The notes under the pieces were generated by a model. The model ran no database searches. It was not told where the DNA came from and saw nothing but the letters and a program-made list of their open reading frames with translations. From Gymnopilus junonius (lineage: Eukaryota > Basidiomycota > Agaricomycetes > Agaricales > Galerinaceae), in assembly GCA_015501075.1 (NCBI GenBank), contig JADNYJ010000425.1, positions 1 through 27,311 of the forward strand: a DNA stretch of 27,311 nt, read 5' to 3'. Of this stretch, positions 1 to 9,714 are shown piece by piece; positions within the stretch are counted from its first letter, which is position 1; each line of letters opens with the position of its first letter. The position numbers and the translations under genes were made by a program.

Positions 1-138
1 TTTTAGCTGCTGAGTAGTTGGTGATTAGCAAATAAACTGAGTGGTGATCAAATAAAGGGGCTGAATATGAGATTCTCATCATGAAGGGGAGGTAAAGTAA
101 AAGAAAGGGGACACCATATTTGTACCAATTAGGAAGGA

Positions 139-662
139 TCAGCAGCGTTGAGTCGTTGCTGATGCCAGCGGATAATTAAATCGTCGAAAATAGAATCGGA
201 TGTATAGTTTGTACATCCAATGTTGTCCATTTATCGTGCTTGGCATTGGCGTGCGTCTTTTCGGGTGGAACCTGGAACAACTGTCAGATCGTGCATATAC
301 CGATTTTCTGTGCATAGTTGGAGCGCACGCTCCACATTCCTTCACCATACAATTGTGAGGAAGACCCTCTCTCTGGGTCTGTAATTCAGAGAAAATAAGA
401 AATGAATTATTTGCGGATGACCAAGTATGCACCAAGTCAATAATCCAAATCAGAACAAGTGCCCTCCACATGATCACATGTGCACCTTATTTCGTCGAGC
501 ATTAAGCAGGGATCTACCCAAATTTAGATCTGAGAATCACTAGAAGTGCATACTTACCATACCAACCAGGCACGCCCCAAGCTCGAACAAAAGAAATCGA
601 CTATGCGCATCATTCTTGTCACTGCGCAGCCCCTCAATGATGCCTATACGCCCCGCCCTCTT
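139..662 (-). CDS. possible two-exon host gene fragment, unknown function
   Basis: Tentative. On the minus strand, 662-558 is open for 35 codons, preceded by an acceptor-like AAATTTAG and followed by a donor GTAAGT (557-552). A 179-nt intron would end at TTACAG (379), and the next exon (378-139) stays open in phase 0 to a TGA. The second exon is Cys-, Arg- and His-rich; the first includes a hydrophobic run ending FELGACLVGM. I do not recognise the product and cannot find the 5' exons. A chance open frame is a real alternative. The only reason to list it is that good splice signals join two phase-compatible frames. Confidence 0.2.
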
Positions 663-1565
663 CTAAATTTGGGTTAGAACATTATTTCTTGGATGTTTTT
701 TGGTGAGTTTTCAATTTCTTTCGGTTCTCAATGGTTCATTCTTGTGATATAAATCAATTTCATGACCTTTTCTTTCCCTATTAAAGTATAATAATTGCCG
801 CAGTGACGATGTGTGCTGCGGAAACAGACTGAACACACCTTCAAACAACTTTTATTCGAAATTTTACTTTAATTGTCATCTCTTTCTGACTATGTAGCTA
901 CAGTATAAATACCTGGACACTTGTACAGTATTTACCCAGTTGAATATAGCAGAATTTCAGCTCACTAGCTCAATAATCGCCCTCAACATCTTAGTTATTA
1001 CCAAGTTTCTCACGTTCACACCAGATCCAATTTACGGGAATTTATTCCAATGGATCTATCTACACTCTAATACTCTTTTGGAACCTTTAAGCAAATGGAG
1101 TTTGCTTTCGAGTCACATTCTCAACTTGACTGACTAACTCACTTTTCACAATAACACAAATGATTGATATTGGTATTCAAGTCTAGGATCATCACCAACA
1201 TTGGCCGAGGTGCTTTTGGGCTGGCAATGTACTATGGTACAATGTCATTGTGTCTTTATCCCACTGCCCTATACTCATTCTTGAAATTCAGACCTCCCTT
1301 TCCATGGACTGGTAGGTATGGATCACAGTTCGTATTCTCATACTAGTGAAGAATGAGTGTAGATTAGAATTAAGTCTTTGAGTGAATGTGAGTGTGACAA
1401 GCATTACATGCTTCTTCTTCTGCAACACTCACTGTTCCCTTTGCTCATGGCTTCACCCTTGCTGTCTTTTTTTTGTTTCATAACACATTCTCTCTTAATT
1501 CAATACCCTTAAGAACACACTTTAGACACAAATCCTTTCTAACCTTGTCAATCATTTAGAGCACC
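663..1565. other. no recognisable gene; region upstream of the DIRS-like Gag
   Basis: About 900 bases without a supported gene. Short open frames at 940-1137 and 1164-1346 (+) show no family I know. A TATA-like TATAAATA lies at 904-911. Two weak inverted repeats occur: ACTCATTCTT/AAGAATGAGT (1273-1282 with 1349-1358) and GTGAGTGT/ACACTCAC (1388-1395 with 1425-1432). The 5' end and leader of the DIRS-like element probably lie here, but I cannot fix the boundary because its other terminus is outside the window. Confidence 0.4.
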
Positions 1566-2312
1566 ATGGACAAAAGGATAGCTCAAAACCCTCACCTTGA
1601 GGCCATGCCAGACCATGCTGGACCCCACTATGATGTCCTTCAAGCTGTGCTCACTCAAAACGGGATGTTGGAAGAGGGAGCCATTCAGGCCCTCAACACC
1701 TCCTGGATACACCAACACAATGAGCAGATTCAAAGGTGGGATCAACAAGCTATTGATGATGATGATGCAGCAGAGGCTCAGCAGCAGCAACAAGAGGAGG
1801 AGCAGTGAGTCACACAAGAACAACAGGAGAGGGAGCAGGAGCATGCTGAAGTGGGTAAGAAGAAGCCTAAGATGAAGGATTTCGATGACGTGGCAGTGGT
1901 GAGCAGCTACATTGCCCCAAGGCCATCCCAATATGCTCTGCACTGAATTGAGGACACCAAATACATTGAACTCTGGTACTTCACACCTGAAGGCTGCGCA
2001 GATGCATCAAAACTCCAGCATATGCAGAATGATGATACCTTCAGCCTCACCAAGGTCGACGACATGGTTACACTCAAATCAGTATCATCACTTAAGGCCT
2101 CTAGGAATGTCATCCCAGATGCTGACCTTAGCTTCCAACAAATGTCAATGGCCAAAAATGCACTCATCCCACTGATGGCCAAGTATGAGTGGACAGAAAG
2201 GGCAGTCAATGTGTTTGCCCAATTCTTCACTCTTTTGGAAATGCACCCTCACTGGCTGCATGAATATGGAGAAAGGGCACTCCTTGTCTATCAAGCATGA
2301 GTGTGGTGGGAG
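1566..2312 (+). pseudogene. DIRS-like element Gag, N-terminal part
   Basis: The frame starts at ATG 1566 in a good context (caccATGG) and runs in one frame up to the KDZ insertion. It begins MDKRIAQNPHLEAMPDH, has an acidic then Gln/Glu-rich stretch near residues 60-100, and reaches a conserved-looking segment ERALLVYQA just before the break. It is a structural, Gag-like protein by position. Three in-frame TGA codons (1806, 1944, 2298) interrupt it; each is compatible with a mutated CGA arginine codon, and homology continues straight through. After removal of the KDZ element and one target copy the frame goes on with WWEWHDQMK. I recognise the family as a common repeat-derived 'hypothetical protein' of Agaricomycetes; no enzymatic motif is visible. 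Confidence 0.6.
2305..2312. repeat. target-site duplication GGTGGGAG, left copy (KDZ element)
   Basis: Eight bases identical to 3864-3871. They flank the KDZ-type element exactly, and keeping one copy rejoins the interrupted Gag frame. Zisupton/KDZ elements are known to make 8-bp duplications. Confidence 0.85.
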
Positions 2313-2430
2313 CAGTACTTTTCAGTCCCCCTACCATTCCTATAGAATTCCTGTAGGATTAGGCCCAAACCATATCAGAAACAGACTCCCAAGGGCAGTC
2401 CTATAGGAATCCTGTAGGAATGACCCTAGA
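2313..2430. repeat. left terminal and subterminal repeats of the KDZ element
   Basis: The terminal stretch is followed by palindrome-like TCCTATAGAATTCCTGTAGG and, about 60 bases on, TCCTATAGGAATCCTGTAGG. Matching blocks occur near 3520, 3688, 3740, 3800 and 3835. Such iterated subterminal motifs are probable transposase binding sites. Confidence 0.55.
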
Positions 2431-2518
2431 TTATCATATATGAAGAGAACTATACTTGTTATGACATATTTTTACACTAATATACACTTCTTTTATTACT
2501 ATTCACCTGTTCCTATGA

Positions 2519-3381
2519 CTACTCTTCGTCAGATCCTTCTTCTTCCTCTGTTTCTGTCTCTTCATCACATCCAATATCACCATCTTCTGTCTCCTGGTTT
2601 GACTGCTTCTTCTGCTGCTTCTTGATGGTGTATTTAGTATGATAGAACAGCATAACATGAATAAACTAGTTGAAGTTTTCAGGAGTCATCCATTTGGCAA
2701 TAGACTGATAGCCTCCAAGCCATGCATTGAGTTGTTCGCAGACTTGAGTATTGAAGGCCCAGTGACTGTAAGGTTGTCCATTTGAATCATATTCTACAAT
2801 CACCAAGTTTGGGGCCACATTGTTTGCTGGAGCAGGATTGCAATAAGTCCAGCAGAGATAATCCTGAAGGTGATGATTGATATAATGGTAGGCATCCACA
2901 ATAAACTGAGATGTATGCTTTCATACCTCCCAGCTTCTATTGATGACTGCAGTTGCAAGTACCTGACATGCTTTATCGATGCGTATATAGTCAGGCCATG
3001 AGTCTTGGGTAGGATAAACTGATGCAAGGAAGTTGAGAATGTTGGTTGTTGATTCTGAATGAGCAAATTTGGTCCAAGCAATAACAATACCACAGGGTAT
3101 GCAAATTGTTTCAACACAGTAATAGCAGCCAGGGCTGAAGTAATTTGGTGGCAAAGGAGGATCGCTAGCAGGATCATCATGTCATTGAGGATTGGGGCCT
3201 CAGGATCTTGGCTACCAAGCATAGCTTTCAGCTGGTCTCTGGAGAAGTCAGTGGATACCTGACCAGACATTGTGACAGGAGTACTTCCTGAAAGTGTTCC
3301 AATCTGTCTGATGATCTTGGCAGGCAGAAGTTCCCTCAACACTTCAATTAGTGCAGTTATGCACCAAACACCATGATGCAA
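2519..3381 (-). pseudogene. KDZ transposase, C-terminal part, broken
   Basis: Read on the minus strand across frameshifts, this gives segments typical of fungal KDZ transposases: a start region with APILND, then LPPNYFSPGCYYCVETI, IPCGIVIAWTKF, YIRIDKACQVL, VDAYHYINH, NPAPANNVAPNLVIVEYD, AFNTQVCEQLNAWLGGY and MTPENFN, ending in an acidic tail at stop 2521-2519. The family's RNase H-like core and CEQLNAWLGG region are recognisable. Stops replace tryptophan after WEV (TGG to TGA) and after ENFN (TGG to TAG). Several positions that are usually Arg read Trp (CGG to TGG), again suggesting C-to-T decay. It cannot make an active enzyme. It is internal to, and defines, the KDZ element. Confidence 0.7.
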
Positions 3382-3409
3382 GAAGATGGTAGTGTTGATT
3401 GCATAAAGG

Positions 3410-3737
3410 GCTTACATAATATCAGAATAAACTGGTACTAGCTATAGTTAACTTAGTTATACCCTAAATACCCTTAAAATTGATTAAAAAACATCTAAAT
3501 GGACTCAAAGTGTTCTAGTCCTATAGGACTAGCAGGGGTTTTTGCATTTGCACTTGTTTTCCATGTGTTTTTAGCTTACATAATATACAGAAAAGTCGGT
3601 ATTACCTATATTTAGCTTAGTTATACCCTAAATAGCCATAAACATAGTTAAAACACATCAAAATAACCTAAATAATCCCAGTCCTATAGGGCTACCAGGA
3701 CCAGTCCTCAGGATTGGACCAATTTGGCCCAATCCTG
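3410..3737. repeat. diverged tandem duplication, two units of about 164 bp
   Basis: Unit 1 starts at 3410 (GCTTACATAATAT) and unit 2 at 3574 with the same start. They share GCTTACATAATAT, CTTAGTTATACCCTAAATA, an A-rich middle and a TCCTATAGG palindrome. This lies in the 5' non-coding part of the KDZ element (relative to its gene), next to the right terminus. Confidence 0.6.
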
Positions 3738-3863
3738 GTCCAATCCTATAGGACTCTGGGCCTCAGCCATCTTAATATGGTGCACTATATGCCCAGTCCT
3801 ACAGGAATCCTACAGGAATGGGCCCCAATCCTACAGGAATTACAGGGGGACAATAAAGACCTC

Positions 3864-3871
3864 GGTGGGAG
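3864..3871. repeat. target-site duplication GGTGGGAG, right copy (KDZ element)
   Basis: Identical to 2305-2312; it is followed by TGGCATGACC, which continues the Gag frame of the DIRS-like element. Confidence 0.85.
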
Positions 3872-3988
3872 TGGCATGACCAGATGAAGCTGGGCAATTC
3901 CTTCAACATTGGCATTATGAACGACAACCTCCTTCAGAGCATCCACAGGGAATTACTGGACAAGGCCCAGGTCAATTCACTGAATGAG

Positions 3989-4229
3989 GTCAGTAATCCA
4001 TTTTCCCACTTTTCATTTGAATGGCTTGTTGACAAGTCTCTTTTTCTCCTTTAATCATCCTTCCAACAACAAACCATGCACTGTGCTACATGTTAACTGC
4101 TATTGCTATGTGCTACACATTACTGCTACATGCTACATCTATCGATACATGCTACATGCTACTGTTATGTGCTACATGCTACTGTGACATGCTACATCCC
4201 ACATTGCTACATGCCACATGCCCTCACAG
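3989..4229 (+). other. probable intron in the DIRS-like Gag
   Basis: It starts GTCAGT just after codons LNE and ends CCCTCACAG. Removing the 241 bases joins the upstream frame in phase 0 to a frame containing YDPFQMPKCCNYHNWDYC, which looks like the zinc-binding part of this family; only one TGA lies near the join. The donor is not the commonest fungal form. The intron carries the GCTACATG repeats. Confidence 0.4.
4083..4218. repeat. degenerate (GCTACATG..) short tandem repeats
   Basis: About a dozen copies of TGCTACATG and close variants with TACTG spacers, all within the probable intron. It looks like local slippage of a short unit. Confidence 0.7.
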
Positions 4230-4795
4230 CTATGAGCAGCCCAAAGCAGCCTTACTAGTCAGGAAGGGCTGTATGATCCATTCCAAATGCCCAAATGTTG
4301 CAACTATCACAACTGGGATTATTGTACTAGCACTGGCAGACTTCCCAGTAGCAGTGGATGCCCCTGTAATGTGTCATGCTCATGCTCACCCTCCTGCCTC
4401 ACCTCAACCACCATGTCCTCTTGACCTCACCTCCAGCATATCATCATTCTGCTTCACCTCCCCAATCTCCAACCAAACAATCCTCTTTTCCATCCGGCGC
4501 AACCTCACAGGGTCAATTGGTCTGCACCATATGCCTTTCAACAGACCTGCACAATGTCTCCAAATGTCACTCTGAGACTCTTTGGGATGGGAGCAAGGTC
4601 AGATGCCAGAGGAATGAGGAAGGAAAACTCATCAACCCAATTGGCGTCATACTATGCTTCAATTGGAACAGTCATCGGGGATGCACATCCACCTCACATG
4701 ACCAACATCACGAATGCACTGGTTGTGGAAACAAGAATCATGGAGCTCAGTTCTGCCCTCGAGTGCAGAAAAAGGCAAGCCCTCACTCCATATAA

Positions 4796-6304
4796 AGCCA
4801 ATGTGTGGGAAGCCCTTCTTCATCAGCATAACCTTCTTGCCAAATATCCTAAACTTCCCCTCTCACTGCGGCAAGGCTTTGATGCTGGAATTTGCCATAT
4901 TCATGCAACTGCGATGCCAGCTAACAGTCCCACCCTGTATATACATTCAGAAGCCTACCAACAAGTGGTTGCAAAGGAATTTGAACACAGTTGCTACATT
5001 GGTCCTTGTACACTTCAGGAAGTGGAATACCTTATCAGTCCCTTCCAATCCTCACCACTTTCATTGGTTCCTAAACCAGGCAAGCCTGGTAAATTTCATG
5101 CTGTCCATAATTTCTCTTACCCTCATTCTCTGACTGCTACACTCTCTTCTATTAATTATACAATTGACTCTAATATGTATCCATGCACATGGGGTACCTT
5201 CACAACAGTATGCTACACCATGTTTAATCTCCAACCTGGGTCTCAGGCCTCCATTCGTGATGTGGTGGAAGCATATCGCACCATTTTCATCCTCTCCAGT
5301 CAATGGCCTGGGTTGGTTGTTAAGCTACAGGAAGAAAATGCCTTTGCTATCAACACCAACAATAATTTCAGCCTCACTTCTGCTGGGGGAATTTACGGTG
5401 AGGTGGGGGATGCAGGGACAGACATCTTCCATGCACATGGAATTGGTCCCCTTTCAAAATGGGTGGATGACCATATCTTCTTCCACATACTTTGTGAGTA
5501 CCTTGCATCTTATAATGCTCAGCATCAGCATTTGCGTGCTATCATTGTGCAAAACGGGGGTTGAGCCCAATCAGGCAGTCATTTTTGGTACTGTGGAGAG
5601 GCTATGCCTAATGACCTTCCAGTGGAATTAGATGAGGATGCTGCTCATCCAATTTGTGACTACTCAAACTCATCAAACTGTTCTGAACTGGATTCCCTTT
5701 TATGTACTATGAACTGATATTGATACTCTATCAGTTGGGTATACCATGGGAACCCTCCAAAATGATCCCCTTTTCCACAAAGGTACCATATCTCGGCTTT
5801 GAGTGGGATCTCTCAGAATGGACAGTCTCAATCACAACTGAGAAAAAGGCCAAATACAAGGCAGCAATCGAGGAGTGGTTATCACAACTGACACACACAT
5901 TGGAGGAGGTTCAAAAGCTATACGGAAAGCTTCTTCATGCCAGCAATGTTCTACCAGCAGGATGTGCTTACCTCACCAACCTGGAGACCCTTATGGGGTC
6001 ATTCACCAACAATCCTTTCATCCCACACCATGCCCCTCAACATACAGCTGCTGACCTTATGTGGTGGCTCAACCGACTCAGCTCCACAAAGCTCATGTGT
6101 CCCATCCCCAGCCCCTGCATGGTCACAGACAGAGGTGCCTTCTCAGATGCCAGCTCAGGTGTTGGCATCAGCATTGTTATCAGTGGCAGGTGGCGAGCAT
6201 GGTGGCTCATTCCAGGCTGGAACACAGATGGGAGAGACATTGGTTGGGCAGAAGCAGTGGGCTTCGAATTTCTCATCTGTACTCTCTGCACAGTCAGCAG
6301 ACCA
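4796..6304 (+). pseudogene. DIRS-like reverse transcriptase and RNase H (first part), interrupted by Gypsy-1
   Basis: Copies element RNA into DNA. The first frame (to a TGA at about 5562) shows PYKANVWEALL, IGPCTLQEVEYLISPFQSSP, LVPKPGKPGKFHAVHNFSYP, DVVEAYRTI (first catalytic Asp) and the active-site box GPLSKWVDDHIFF. A frameshift near 5690 leads into a second frame (5702 on) with LGIPWEPSK, VPYLGFEWDL, LYGKLLHASNVLPAG, and the start of RNase H: DRGAFSDASSGVG, IPGWNTDGRDIGWAEAVGFE. WVDD in place of YxDD marks the DIRS-like group. The frame breaks at codon Gly in PG at 6305, exactly where Gypsy-1 entered, and resumes at 14549. The stop, frameshift and two insertions make it inactive. Confidence 0.72.
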
Positions 6305-6308
6305 GGTG
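6304..6308. repeat. target-site duplication AGGTG, left copy (Gypsy-1)
   Basis: Identical to 14548-14552. Five bases is the usual duplication length for Ty3/gypsy integrases. Confidence 0.9.
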
Positions 6309-6767
6309 TGTTACGACGTTGACGACAGAACCTAATCTGATAAGATAAGGTCTGGCATAGTAGTCATAGAGGTCGTTCGATGAAGTCTGCTAAGGTATTG
6401 TCTTCAACAGAAGAATGCCTTAGTGGTTCAAGTTCGTCTCGGTTGTTACAAGAGATATTAGATTCTCAAGAACAAGCTAAGGTACATGGTAGACTAGCTA
6501 CAGTTTATATACTATTTGGGTTTGATAATAATATATATGAAATGAAAGTAAAACCAGGGGAATCGGAAAGGAGTGATCATCATCGGGGCAGTACAGGGGA
6601 TGATGATCAAAAGGGAAAGATTGTCCTCATACATGTAAGAAAGCAAATGATCATCTTTGCGAGCAAAGATGATCAAGAAGAAACTATAAATAATAAATCG
6701 TTTGATAAATGATAAAGGAAAATGAGGGGCACATGATAAGATAGAGGAGAAACAGGAGGTCATAACA
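6309..6767 (-). repeat. Gypsy-1 left LTR (element 3' LTR), 459 bp
   Basis: Intact copy, TGTTACGAC...GTCATAACA. It matches the right LTR closely once the SINE is removed. It contains a TATAAA-type box on the minus strand (6511-6504), the predicted RNA start motif (6479-6468) and a perfect palindrome (6648-6675). Confidence 0.92.
6648..6675. repeat. perfect 13-bp inverted repeat in the LTR U3 region
   Basis: TGATCATCTTTGC and GCAAAGATGATCA around a 2-base loop. The right LTR (14428-14455) keeps a 12-bp stem with a changed loop. A second inverted repeat, GATCATCAT/ATGATGATC, lies at 6575-6583 with 6600-6608. Both lie upstream of the TATA-like box in element orientation, so they may be regulatory sites. 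Confidence 0.7.
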
Positions 6768-6779
6768 TTACCCCCTACT
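6768..6779 (-). other. probable polypurine tract of Gypsy-1
   Basis: Minus strand AGTAGGGGGTAA directly before the element's 3' LTR. Position and purine content fit a plus-strand primer, though the run is short and has a T. Confidence 0.5.
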
Positions 6780-6799
6780 AAGAATTGAAGCCCCTGGCT

Positions 6800-7989
6800 T
6801 CAATAATGGGGCTCACCACTCATGTTGTTCTCCACCTCTTCTCCATGCCAGCTGTCATATGCTGCATCCTGCCAGTCATTCGGCGTGTTGTCAATGTCGT
6901 CGACATGCACCAGTTGTTCTTCTGTGAATTCGTAGGCATAGCCTAAGAATTCTCCATCACTTCGTCAGATCGGTCGTCAACTACAGTCGATCAGTTGTGG
7001 CCAGGACGATACTGGCGGCAGTGGCAGCAGTCTGCCTGCCAGTGGTTTGCACTGCTGCAAACAAAGCAGCATCGTCGAGGACTCAGTTGAGGGTTTGTCA
7101 GGGTACGGGCTGGTCGAAGGGAGTCTGGGGTCGGGGTGGTATCGAAGGAGGTAAGGCGTAGGCAGGAGGGTCGTTTCGGGCAGCATTCTGGGCAAAGGTC
7201 ATCTGCATGGTGGCGAGGGGTGCCTTCGGGGGACTGTGGTGGGCAGCGTGGTTGGGGGTGGTGCATGGGAGCGTGTTGAAACGGGTCTTGGGGAGCGGTC
7301 GTCGAGGGAGATGGTGTTGATGAATCGTTTGTCGCGAGGAGGAATGGGCGGATTGGTCTGTGGAGTGATGTCATAAAAGGAAGGTGGGCTATAAGGTTCC
7401 TCCTCGGACCTGATAGCAGACATGGCAGTAGGAGGGCATTCTCCTCATCGTCTGCTGCTGACAAGGAGAGGGTTGATGACTCTTTTGAGTCTGAAGCACA
7501 TAAGGGTCTCGAACAATTGAAGGGACTTTGTTCGAGATGCTTTGACTACTTCACGGTGGTGTGCGGTTCGGTCGGTTTTGTGCTTGAATTGTTGAAGTGT
7601 ATCCCTAAGGAAGGGGTCAGACTGAAGGACTTCGAGGGCAGTGGAGTATTGGCAGGGGTGTTTAAGGAACTGTTCCAGTTCCTTATGCGTCAGTTGCTGG
7701 AAGTCGACAAAGTCAAGTAAGTTGAGGAAGTCCTCAACAGATCGAACAGGAGCATGTACTGTGGGGATATGAGGGGATATGTGGTATAAGGAGTGTCGTT
7801 TGGGTCGGGTGAGTTGGAGGAGGAGTCCATCTGAGAAAGGCGGACTTCAGTTCTAGTACGAGAGGAGGAGGGGGCGGGGGTCAGTTCGAGTGAAGGTGCA
7901 TTTGCTTGGGCCAAGCGAGTGCGTATCACTGAGGGAGACAAGTTGGGAGCAGAGGCAGCAGCGCGGGTTCGAGAAGAAAGGCGAGGCAT
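6800..7989 (-). pseudogene. Gypsy-1 third ORF, Ser/Pro-rich with a zinc knuckle, function unknown
   Basis: It lies after pol and before the 3' LTR on the same strand as pol. From ATG 7989 it reads a Ser/Ala-rich start (MPRLSSRTRAAASAP), then after a frame change a helix-forming stretch (VEDFLNLLDFVDFQQLTHKE, EVLQSDPFLRDTLQQF), a Pro/Ser-rich middle, and CFVCSSANHWQADC, a Cys-x2-Cys-x4-His-x4-Cys knuckle. The final part, in another frame, is acidic (EEQLVHVDDIDNTPNDW) and stops at 6802-6800, 33 bases before the LTR. At least three frameshifts and one TGA break it. It has no signal peptide or membrane segment, so it is not an envelope-like gene. It may be a second nucleic-acid-binding protein, which is inference. 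A TATA-like box lies 56 bases upstream. Confidence 0.5.
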
Positions 7990-8044
7990 TGTAGTAGTCG
8001 ATGATAGAAGGACTGAGGAAAAGGAGGGGGGACTGGTTCACTTG

Positions 8045-8051
8045 TTTTATA
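8045..8051 (-). promoter_or_regulatory. TATA-like box before the Gypsy-1 third ORF
   Basis: TATAAAA on the minus strand, about 60 bases before the ATG at 7989 and just after the pol reading frame ends. It may drive a separate transcript of the third ORF; this is inferred from position only. Confidence 0.35.
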
Positions 8052-8052
8052 G

Positions 8053-9714
8053 GTGTTCCAGGTATTCTTCCAAGATCGTCTTCAGTTTCTTGATCAAACG
8101 CCTGGAGGCTTTCTCCTTGATGGGGGTGATCATTTCAGTCTCCCATCTTGAGGTCTCTCTGTCGATCATCAGGTGGTAATAATAGCATTCTTCTCATGTT
8201 CACTGTCCCAGGTTGTATTCTTGGACAACGGGGCAGGAGGTTCTTGGGTGAACTTCCATTCCCAGTAGGTGATTCTTATTTCCTCGGGCGTAGGTGGCGG
8301 TTTCGGAAACATAAAGAGGTCTACCATAAACGTATTATTGTGGTAGAGGGGGGACACAGTATTCAGGTTCATAGTTGGTATGGTGGTAGGTGATGAAGTT
8401 GTTTGTAAACTTCAAGTTTTTCTGATGCATTGGCAAGGTTTGATCCGGGTTCCCACGATGCTTTGGTTATTGGATAGCCAAGCCACTTGACGTGGTATTG
8501 ATAGCGTCCATTTCGGTACTTTCGGTGGTTTAGAATCGTTTCGACCTCATATTCTGGTTCTCCATCAATCATTTCAGGGGTGGTTGTGTGAAGTTCCAGC
8601 CGTGAACCTGTGTTTCCATGTATGGCATCAACAATGTTGCATGGAAGATATCGTGAATCCTCCATGTCTTTGGCAGCTGTAGTTGATACGTGAGAGGTCC
8701 TAGGAGCATTTGATCTTGAATGGTCCTTCTCTTCTCGGTGCCAGTTTCTTATTGTACCGTGTCTTCAGGTTCCTGGAGTCCAGCTATACCTTTTGTCCTT
8801 CTTTGAATGGTGCAAAGTTGGACTTTCGTCGATCAGCCATTCTTGCTCTAGCCAGTTCATGTGTGGCGAGAGCTTCTTTCCTGTCCAAGATGAGGTTCTT
8901 TAGTTTCTCCTCTACAGAGGGAAACTTCATGTTTTCAAACATGGTGGGAATCACAACAGGATTGGTCCCAAACATGAGTTCGAATGGGGTTCTCTGCCTG
9001 TCAGTGTGTCTTTGATCGTTATGGATGAATTCCAGGGTGCCAATGTGTTGTTTCCAGGTGGTCGGGTTCGAGGAGCAATAGATAGCAAGATATGCTTCTA
9101 TTTCCTGATTGAATCATTCCGTGGTACCATCTGACTGAGGATGATACACTGTTGACAGTTTCAACTTGATTCCAAGAAGTTTGAGCAGTTCTTGGAAGGT
9201 TTTTGCTGCAAATTGGGGTCCTCTATCAGAAATGATACTATCCGTAGGCCAAATCGCTTGAAAAGATTATCCTGAAGGAGTAATGCTGCTCCTTCTTGCG
9301 AAAGAGTTTTTGAGCAAGGCATGATAATTACCCCCTTTGTAAGTCCGTGATCGACCACGATCAATAAAGAGTCATATCCGTCAATGCTAGGGAGGTCCTG
9401 ATCATATCCATGGAGCATTGTGCGAATGGTCTCATGGATTTGGCTCCTTCGATCGGGTGTAAAGAGGGATTTGCCAGGTTTCAGTTGATCTTGAATTGCT
9501 GGCATTGTCCGCACCCTTTGACATAATTCTTGATGAACATTCGCATTCTGGGCCACCAGTACAGTTGTCGTACAGTGTTGTACGTTTCCAGTTCTCTGGG
9601 GTGTCCTGTGGTAACTGAGTCATGGTACATCGTGACGATTTTCCTGCGTAGTTCCTGGTCATCGGGAATATAGTTCTTTTTCTTGTAAAAGATCAATTCG
9701 CTGATGCCTTCCAT
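8053..9714 (-). pseudogene. Gypsy-1 integrase with C-terminal chromodomain, broken
   Basis: Inserts the DNA copy into the genome; the chromodomain would target chromatin. In element order: a His-His-Cys-Cys zinc domain (HDSVTTGHP ... CGQCQQ, 9714-9481); a core with YDSLLIVVDHGLTKG and, after a frameshift, [13 protein letters not shown] holding the catalytic Glu; then IEAYLAIY and FELMFGTNPVV. A chromodomain follows at 8665-8369: EPEYEVETILNHR, YQYHVKWLGYP, SWEPGSNL. A tail of about 100 residues with FMFPKPPPTPEEIRITYWEW continues to about 8053. Stops include TGA at 9116-9114 where context calls for Arg (CGA) and TAG at 8786-8784 where Trp is expected. It is inactive. Confidence 0.8.

Larger units (their letters stand above)
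2313..3863 (-). mobile_element. 1551-bp KDZ-type DNA transposon derivative
   Basis: It is bounded by the 8-bp duplication GGTGGGAG. The ends are imperfect inverted repeats: the left begins CAGTACTTTTCAGTCCCCCT and the reverse complement of the right end begins GAGGTCTTTATTGTCCCCCT, about 14 of 20 identical. Both ends then carry repeated palindromic blocks of the form TCCTRYAGGA. The interior encodes the C-terminal part of a KDZ transposase on the minus strand and lacks the N-terminal cysteine-rich parts, so it is an internally deleted copy. Transposases of this family (Kyakuja-Dileera-Zisupton) are common in basidiomycetes. Confidence 0.75.
3872..4795 (+). pseudogene. DIRS-like element Gag, C-terminal part with cysteine-rich zinc-binding region
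   Basis: Continues the frame broken at 2312 with WHDQMKLGNSFNIGIMNDN. A likely intron (3989-4229) follows. Beyond it, phase 0 gives a segment with KCCNYHNWDYC, then frame 2 gives a Ser/Pro-rich stretch and a Cys/His cluster: CTICLSTDLHN, a later CFNWN, then HECTGCGNKNHGAQFC, which reads like a zinc knuckle (Cys-x2-Cys-x4-His-x4-Cys). This is the usual nucleic-acid-binding end of the Gag-like part. The frame closes at 4793-4795, where related elements run straight into reverse transcriptase; here a frame change separates them. At least two frameshifts and some stops are present. Confidence 0.6.

Noticed and set aside
1548..1943. minus-strand 131-residue open frame rich in Leu
   Set aside because: It is the reverse complement of the Gln/Glu-rich part of the DIRS-like Gag; CAG/GAG codons read as Leu-rich on the other strand.
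6800..7989. envelope gene in Gypsy-1 (and at 25080 onward in Gypsy-2)
   Set aside because: The position fits, but there is no signal peptide, membrane segment or envelope motif; Ser/Pro-rich, acidic and zinc-knuckle content argues against it.
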